Source of the DNA: Mangifera indica | Lineage: Eukaryota > Streptophyta > Magnoliopsida > Sapindales > Anacardiaceae | Assembly: GCF_011075055.1 (NCBI RefSeq) | Contig: NC_058137.1 | Span: 8,975,463 to 9,039,462 of the forward strand | Direction: 5' to 3' | DNA length: 64,000 bases | Part shown: in pieces, positions 57,812 to 64,000 of the stretch | How the letters are laid out: each line of letters begins with the position of its first letter | How positions within the stretch are numbered: position 1 is the stretch's first letter | Notes under the pieces: generated by a model | The model's database searches: none | The model's input: only the letters and a program-made list of their open reading frames with translations | Told to the model about the DNA's origin: nothing | Position numbers and translations under genes: made by a program

Positions 57812-58120
57812 GGCCTTCTTCCATTCAAAGCAATATTAACTTTCACAAGCTTGTTTGTAATTCAAAGGTTCATCTATTTCGTTTACATCACCTATTTAAA
57901 AAGCATAGGATATGAAATCAACTTGTGCAAATTTGGTAAGAGGTTTAGTTTCCCTTCTAGTTTTATCTCTTACTAATTGATAATTAGATAAGTCTGGATT
58001 TTCATCATTTCGTGAACTCTCACCATAACCCTATAGTAGTGGTTGCTGATTTAAGCCTGGGATTTCGTACTTTGGAGCACGAATTAGATCCAAATCTAAA
58101 TCAAGTCCACCACTTGACTC

Positions 58121-59027
58121 CTAAGACTTACCAGAAGAAGATGACATATTATGTGTACTATTAACAAATGTTTTCACCTGAAACTGAAGCTGCTCAATTG
58201 ACTTATTAGTAGAGAAAAAGTTTTTATAAAACTTAAATTCATTAAAAGTAACATCCTCGCTAATCATACACTTTTTCTCATTAATCAACCATAATTTATA
58301 ACCTTTTGTACCTAATGGGTAGCCTAGGAACACAACTTTTAAGGCCCTTGGATTTAACTTTCCTTGATTCACATGCACATATGCTAAGTAACCAAATGGT
58401 CTTAAATGGTTAAGAGATGGTGGTCTGTTTGACCACCTCTCCATAGGTGTCTTAAAATCTAATGTAGATAATAGGGATCTATTTATCAAATAACAGGTAG
58501 TTGTTACAGCTTTTGCCTAAAATCTTTTACTTAAACCTGAATCAAACATTATGCACCTAACCTTATTAAGAATTGTTCTATTCATTCTTTTAGCAAGACC
58601 ATTCTATTGAGTTAATACAGGTTCTATGTCTAAGAATACCATGCTTTTTGCAAAAATTAGAAAACAATTTGTTGCAATATTCAAGCCCATTATCAGTTCT
58701 AAGAACTTTAATTCTTTTTCTAGTTTGATTTTCATCCAGAGTTTTCCAATCCTTGAAACAACTAAATGCTTCATCATTTGGTTTTAGAAAATAAACCCAT
58801 ACTCTCCTAGAGTAATCATCAATGAATGTGATAAAATAATGAGAATTTGATAAGAAATTTGAAACTTGAGGAGATCCCCACAAATCAGAATGCACATAGT
58901 CTAAAATACCTTTGGATCTATGAGTGGCAGGTGCAAATTTCAATTTATAAGATTTACCAAGCACACAATTTTCATAGAAATCAAGATGAGATATGGTCTT
59001 TGAATCTATTAATTTCTGTTTAGTCAA
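58121..59027 (-). pseudogene. Integrase of the Tork-like element, frameshifted
   Basis: The segment 59,027-58,590 includes a CVLGKSYKLKF zinc-binding end, the first Asp in YVHSDLWGSP and the second in LRTDNGLEYC. It leaves frame near 58,610, just where the catalytic Glu motif should be. The segment 58,489-58,121 carries the C-terminal region (FGYLAYVHVNQGKLNPRALK, VVFLGYPLGTKGYKLW). The frameshift inactivates the enzyme. Confidence 0.78.
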
Positions 59028-59054
59028 TTCATATAAACAAGTAATACTGATGTG

Positions 59055-59384
59055 TCATAATCTCTTATGCCACAATGTAGTTTCATTTTTAATGTCAATA
59101 TCAAAATTCATAACATTAGAAACTACATTACCATCCAAGATAAACAAACCATGTGACAACTTTCCTTTCATCACAACCAAAGATCCTTTTACTACTTTTA
59201 ATATGCCATTTTTTGATTTATAAGCAAAACCGCTTGAATCCAAAAGTCCTAAAGAAATTAAATTTCTTCTTAGTTTTGGTACAAGTCTAATATTCTCTAA
59301 AATTCTAATAGAACCATCATACATCTTAAATTTCACATTGCAAACAACAATAACATCATTTCCTATTAAAACTTTCTCACCCAC
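59055..59384 (-). pseudogene. Protease C-terminus and GAG-pre-integrase start
   Basis: Open over 109 residues: GEKVLIGNDVIVVCNVKFKM, LVPKLRRNLISLGLLDSSGF, ending WHKRL at the GAG-pre-integrase zinc motif. The aspartic protease signature (Asp-Ser-Gly) expected just upstream is absent. The preceding sequence goes from a DGYESVEVLL-like linker almost directly to the GEKVLIG stretch, so the active site appears deleted. Confidence 0.7.
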
Positions 59385-59439
59385 TTCTCATCTAAAACTT
59401 TTTCAAATAGAAGTAACACTTCAACACTTTCATAGCCAT

Positions 59440-60204
59440 CTAAAAAATTTGCCAATTGTTGCTTTTCAGAATTATTAACATGCATTTTCTTTTTCTTAGG
59501 ACAATTTCTTTTAAAATGGCCTTCCTTATGACACTACTAGTATGTTTTATTAGTCTTAGACTTAGAGCTAGTAGATTTTTTCTCTTTTTGACTATTTCTT
59601 TTATCAAATTTGCCTCTAACCTAAAGACCTTCATCTATTGACTTTTTCTCAAATTTTATTTCTAGGTCTTTTGATCTTAGTGCACCTAGAACTTCATCTA
59701 AAGACAATGACTCTCTACCATACTTAATGGCTACCTTCACATTTTTAATAGATTCAGGCAAAGAGTTCAAAATTATTATTGCTTGATTTTCATCAACTAT
59801 CTTTTCGTCTATACTATTCAAATTAATAACAATTTTATTAAACTCATCAAAATTATCATCTAAAGATTTTGTTGAGTCCCTTTTAAAGCTAAACAATTGT
59901 TCTTTCAAATAAATTTTGTTTGTCAGGGATTCAGTCATATACAATGATTCAAGTTTTAACCATACTTTAGCAGTAGTGTCAACACCATCAACCTTTCTCA
60001 AAACGTTATTAGATAAATGCAATATAAACAAGCTATACGTTGTTTCCATTTCTCTACATCAGTCATACCTTCAGGAAAGTCAAATTGACTTCCAAGGGCT
60101 TTAGCATATTTCTGGTGTACCAAGACTACATACATCTTTTTTCTCCACATATTAAAATCTTCTCTTCTATTGAATATGTCAATATCAATCCTAGTTTGTC
60201 CCAT
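59440..60204 (-). pseudogene. Gag of the Tork-like element, frameshifted
   Basis: Starts with MGQTRIDIDIFNRREDFNMW at 60,204. The frame shifts near 60,000-60,045 and continues as LSNNVLRKVDGVDTTAKVWL, LESLYMTESLTNKIYLKEQL and LNSLPESIKNVKVAIKYGRE to about 59,621 (UBN2-type copia gag). A zinc knuckle follows near 59,500-59,540, reading CHKEGHFKRNC; the first Cys-containing part is replaced by two stops. Confidence 0.78.
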
Positions 60205-60376
60205 CTACTTTTGCTTTACAATCTTTTAATTCTTTTACACAAAAAGAATGTTAACAGTATCATAAAAACACAGATACACAATCAAAGGATTATCACAGAC
60301 AAGAAATCAATAAAGCAATGAACAATGTTCAACAGAAGTACTCAATATAAACACTAAATATGGCTCTGATAACACT

Positions 60377-60955
60377 TGTTAGATTTCAAGTTATTTATTA
60401 TACCAAGTATTAATTCCAGATTCGCATAAACAAAAAATGTATTTAAGGAAACACAAATAATTGAAACAAAATGCAAGGAAGAATTACTTGGTTTAGATTC
60501 CTGAATTGAAACCCTACATCCAAGGCAGAGACAAAGCTCTAATCGAATTCACTATGAATCAAAAATAAGAGTTCAACTTACAATACAACAAATCTTCGAC
60601 CAAGACACAAGAAAAACTGAAAAGATCAACTAACAATAGGAGCCCAAAACCAAGTCACAATACACAAACTCAGAACCCCTTTACTCGATCAAAGAAATCC
60701 AAAAGATTTCCTCTCTAACCCAAACCCTAAAGAGACTTCTAAAGAAACCTTGAGGAGCCAAACACGACAAACAGAAATCAGAAGCTTCCAACCCTTATTT
60801 ATTTATTTATTTTTTTAAAAAACCATCATCCACGGGTAAAGACTAATAACCCTTACGGATTAGTAAAATGCCTGCAAGGACTAAAATACCCTTTGTCCTA
60901 AAAATGACTCAACAACCCTTAAAAACATCACATAATTAAGCCACACTACATCACA
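60377..60955 (-). repeat. 5' LTR of the Tork-like element
   Basis: 579 bp, TGTTAG to CATCACA on the plus strand. Adjacent on the left is the primer-site complement; adjacent on the right is the flank ATAGT. Confidence 0.85.
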
Positions 60956-60960
60956 ATAGT

Positions 60961-61921
60961 TTTAATTTCAATCTTAATAATATAAATTTTATCAAACACT
61001 GCCTTATAAACACAAAACCTTTATATTATTAGAGAAAAGATCTTAATATTATGCCAAACTCACTATTGAATGTAATAAAAATGTTTTAAAAATTAGTAAA
61101 AACAGTATTAAAATCATAAACATAATTATAATTAAGCTATGGCAAATGGGAGGTGCGTATTTTTTATTTGATTTGGCAAGTTTAAAGGGAAAGTGTTGGG
61201 TTTATCCTACTTGAACAAATGAGAGAAAATTTATTATTTTTAATTATAATTTTTAATAAAATTATGTATATTTACTTTCAATATATAAATAAGTATATAT
61301 TTGATATGTATCATCATATAATAAATTGATTTTGAATTAAAGATAAAATAACATAGTAATGACACACCTAAGTGTGTACACATATAATAAAATATACAAA
61401 ATAAATATTCATAATATTGCTCTATAATTCTAATAATCAACACCAAAATACAATTATTATTATTATTATTATTATTTATGCTCTTATTATTATTGTTTTT
61501 TTAATAAAACTATCTGAACAAATAATATATACAACTTTGTGTATAAATAATGATATATCACCATATGATTGAGTGTTATTTTATCTTTAATTTAAAATTA
61601 CTGATTCACATTATGATATATTATTATTTGTGCATAAAATTATATATATTATTTATGCATATATTATTATTATTATTATTATTTTGTTTGGTGACTTCAC
61701 CCAAAGGAAATAAACACTCATAAATAATCTTACCGTCACTTGCAATATGACTTGATTTGGAAATAAAACTTTGTTCAGGAAAATGAATGATGTGAGTATT
61801 TTTAAAAATAATAAAACTATACGTATTAATTTTTTAGTATATAAATAAGTATAAAGATAATATATCATCATATAATTTGATGATTTTAAATTTATGATAA
61901 AAATAATTTCTAAATATATGA

Positions 61922-61994
<73 letters not shown>

Positions 61995-62273
61995 TCTTAT
62001 TTATTATTTATATATATATAAGTATATATGTATAGCATAACTATTTTAAGAAATGGTTTTAATTATAACATGTAGAAATAATTTTTTAATAGCATCTGGA
62101 AAACTGATTTATGATTAACAAAGATAAGTAGAAAGAAAACAATTTAATTTGCTCTTATAAACAGTTTTGTTACTTCTAGGGCCCAGGTCCATAACTCCTG
62201 CATGTCTACGGACGTCTGTTCTTTTAACAGGCGTGTTGGGCTCCATTTTTTTTAATATAATATAAAATTGAAT
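60961..62273. other. AT-rich intergenic DNA with MITE and simple repeats
   Basis: Holds a MITE-like segment at 61,508-61,672 (ATAATATATACAACTTTGTG at the left, inverted at the right) and related, more decayed sequence near 61,240-61,400 and 61,800-61,920. (ATT)n tracts lie at about 61,455-61,476 and 61,664-61,682, and a long perfect (AT)n at 61,928-61,991. No gene is supported. Confidence 0.5.
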
Positions 62274-63070
62274 ATTTTGAAAGGCCGAAGGAGTATTTTC
62301 CACCCAAGTTTAAGTACTATCTCAAAACCACATTCATGATATTTGAAAAACCTAAAATCTTATTTAGGGTTAAAGTTAAAATTGTCTTTTAATAAAAAAC
62401 TAAAGTTTTATTATGTTTGCCTCCTTTAGTTTGAAAATCTCATAAATCCCGCCACCTCAAGTTTAAAAAATCAAAATTCCCTCATAGAGTTTGCAAATTA
62501 TCATTGGACACGGCGAATTTTGGCATCTTCGGCTCTCTCTCCCAACTTAACTCTCCCTGACAATCACTTCTCAGCCACTGACAAAGGCTATTCCTCCAAT
62601 GAAGACAAAATCGTCTTTATCAAATTGTCTTTGCTCGAATAAAGACGATTTCATCTTTGTCCGAGATGAAAACACTTTGACGAAGATGATTCGTCTTTGT
62701 CGGAGGAATTACCCTTCATCGATGATTGGGAAGTGATCGACAGAGAGAGTTAAACTGGGAAGGAAAATCGATACCACTAGAGACGACCATCTTTGGCGAT
62801 GTTTGCAAACCCTGGGAAAAAAATTTTGATTTTTCAAACTTCAGGTGAGGGGAGGGGGGGAGGGGGAGATTGTGAGTTTTCAAGTTGAGGGGGGTAAATG
62901 TAATAAAATTTTAGGTTTTTAAAATTTTTTATTAAATAACTATTTTACCCCTAACCATAATTGTGATTTTTAATGGATATATGAGATTTTAGGTTTTTCA
63001 AACCTTATTGGTGTAACTTTGAGATAAAACTTAAACTTGAGGGTGAAATAGTCCTTTGGCCATTTTGAAA
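62274..63070. mobile_element. Mutator-type fold-back element with perfect 9-bp target duplication
   Basis: The element proper is 62,283-63,061 (779 bp), flanked on both sides by ATTTTGAAA (62,274-62,282 and 63,062-63,070). Left end GGCCGAAGGAGTATTTTCCA and right end, inverted, GGCCAAAGGACTATTTCACC begin terminal inverted repeats of about 45 bp; homology continues inward, so the element folds back. The core (62,590-62,770) repeats GACGA/TCGTC words in both orientations. There is no transposase. It is the best-preserved of the family in this window. Confidence 0.88.
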
Positions 63071-63303
63071 TTATACTATATTTCTCTTCTACAAATTATC
63101 GATCAAATTAAAACTTAAAATTGGAGTAGAACACTGATTTGAAGATGTAAAATTTTATTTGTTGAAATCATAAAAGAGTTTTATTTACTCAATTTTCTGA
63201 TTTTAAGAAATTAGGAACAGAGAATTTACTTTCCAAATATATAAGGCAAGTGCATGTGTAATATCTCACTCATATTTCTCCTAGCTACCCTCAAGCATTA
63301 TGT

Positions 63304-63440
63304 CTAGGGGTGGGCAAAAAGAAACCAAAAGCTCATGGTACTCCACGTCGCAGTTCTGGTTCCTCTTGGAACCACATCATAAGATAGGTTCCAGTTACAA
63401 AATTTATGGAACCGGCACTACTTCAATCCTTGGTCAAACT
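63304..63440 (+). mobile_element. Possible hAT-type terminus
   Basis: TCTAGGGGTGGGCAAAAAG followed by GGTTCC/GGAACC words resembles the ends of plant hAT elements that begin TAGGGGTGGGC. No opposite terminus or target duplication was identified, so it may be a fragment. Confidence 0.35.
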
Positions 63441-63599
63441 CCATGTATATCTTCGCTCTAGTGATCAAATACCAGGGTTTCATCATCTACTTATGTTCGA
63501 TTGCTTCGAAATCTATGCACTTGGAGTATTCGCTGTTATCTCAAAAAAAAAAAAAAAAATGTTAGCATGAGTTAACTGTTTAAGGAGAAATTATAGGGA

Positions 63600-64000
63600 A
63601 ATTTAAATTATTATTTAATTTACCTTTATTATAGACTAGATTTTTGTAATTGTTATATTCTTTCTAAAATAGTTTTTGTGTAATTTTGTTTGGTAAGACT
63701 CATCTTATATATTAAAGATATGTATGAAAGTGGTATCTTTTCATCATGATATTAGAGTGTAGATTCTAGAACTTTGTGAAACTATTGACAGCAATAGAAG
63801 AACCTTCTTCTTTAAATAAAATTCTCAAGGAAAGAATTTAATTATTGTAGACTTTGACCTTTAAAATATTATAGATGTTGAATTAAACATCGATTCTATT
63901 AGATTATGAATTTGGTGTGATAATTATTGATATAAAGTTTGATGGTACCACTTCAAAATTTATTGCCAACTATACCATATTCCTAAGAGAATTATTCCAC
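63600..64000 (+). mobile_element. Possible start of another copia element at the window edge
   Basis: TGATATTAGAGTGTAG at 63,748 resembles a decayed TGGTATCAGAGC primer site, and downstream near 63,935 the plus strand reads IKFDGTTSKF, similar to the start of some copia gag proteins (LDGTNY-type). The sequence before 63,748 could be LTR. The window ends before this can be tested. Confidence 0.3.

Larger units (their letters stand above)
55701..60955 (-). mobile_element. Tork-like Ty1-copia retrotransposon, minus strand, inactive
   Basis: 5,255 bp. LTRs lie at 55,701-56,243 and 60,377-60,955; both start TGTTAG and end CATCACA on the plus strand. Flanks ATAAT and ATAGT (4 of 5) fit a target duplication. 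Next to the 5' LTR, 60,362-60,375 reads GGCTCTGATAACAC, complementary to the initiator Met tRNA type primer site. On the minus strand the order is gag, protease remnant, integrase, reverse transcriptase, RNase H. The LTRs differ at roughly one position in ten over the first 90 bp. It is less decayed than the Ale-like copies, and its reverse transcriptase is open over 313 codons. Confidence 0.88.

Noticed and set aside
61653..61994. 113-codon minus-strand frame
   Set aside because: Starts in the (AT)n tract, giving a Tyr-Ile run, and continues through low-complexity and MITE sequence.

Overview
This window looks like the nuclear genome of a eudicot plant. It is very AT-rich, has GT-AG introns, two recognisable plant genes, and abundant Ty1/copia-type LTR retrotransposons and fold-back DNA transposons. 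The species cannot be named from the sequence. No bacterial operons, CRISPR arrays, rRNA or convincing tRNA genes were seen.

Genes. (1) An eight-exon gene at 33,907-36,263 (+) encodes a secreted GH5-type glucan 1,3-beta-glucosidase of 508 residues, with an N-terminal fascin-like domain and both catalytic glutamates. A relic of the last exon of a paralogue lies just upstream (32,602-32,759), so the locus was once at least a tandem pair. (2) A two-exon gene at 45,190-46,182 (+) encodes a 158-residue FCS-like zinc finger (FLZ, formerly DUF581) protein.

Layout. 1-3,905: unidentified coding-like scraps, a GT-rich stretch and one LTR-like block. 3,906-32,335: a large nest. A BARE/Angela-like copia element (5' LTR at 3,906, 3' LTR from 11,962) carries a non-autonomous hAT element in its 5' LTR. 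Its 3' LTR is split by about 19 kb of later insertions: one minus-strand Ale/Retrofit-like copia element (13,240-19,303), then a three-LTR Ale-like complex (19,314-32,245). In that complex the second internal region is inverted and a miniature LTR array is embedded. LTR sequence resumes at 32,246. 32,336-36,320: exon relic and glucosidase gene. 36,320-44,980: intergenic, with three complete long-inverted-repeat Mutator-type elements, small AT-rich MITEs and a compound microsatellite. 45,190-46,182: FLZ gene. 47,119-48,287: a giant hairpin-forming inverted repeat whose inner 154-bp arms are identical as read. 52,440-55,320: a non-coding LTR-flanked element. 55,701-60,955: a minus-strand Tork-like copia element. 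62,283-63,061: a Mutator-type element with a perfect 9-bp target duplication. The right edge holds possible starts of a hAT and of another copia element.

How it fits together. The two host genes are unrelated to each other. Everything else is transposon-derived and mostly broken: stops, frameshifts, deleted integrase or protease cores, and altered catalytic residues. The most informative observations are structural: an empty site proving the hAT insertion, a split LTR giving the order of insertions, the inverted three-LTR complex, a mosaic tandem gag duplication, the miniature LTR array, and the giant hairpin at 47-48 kb.
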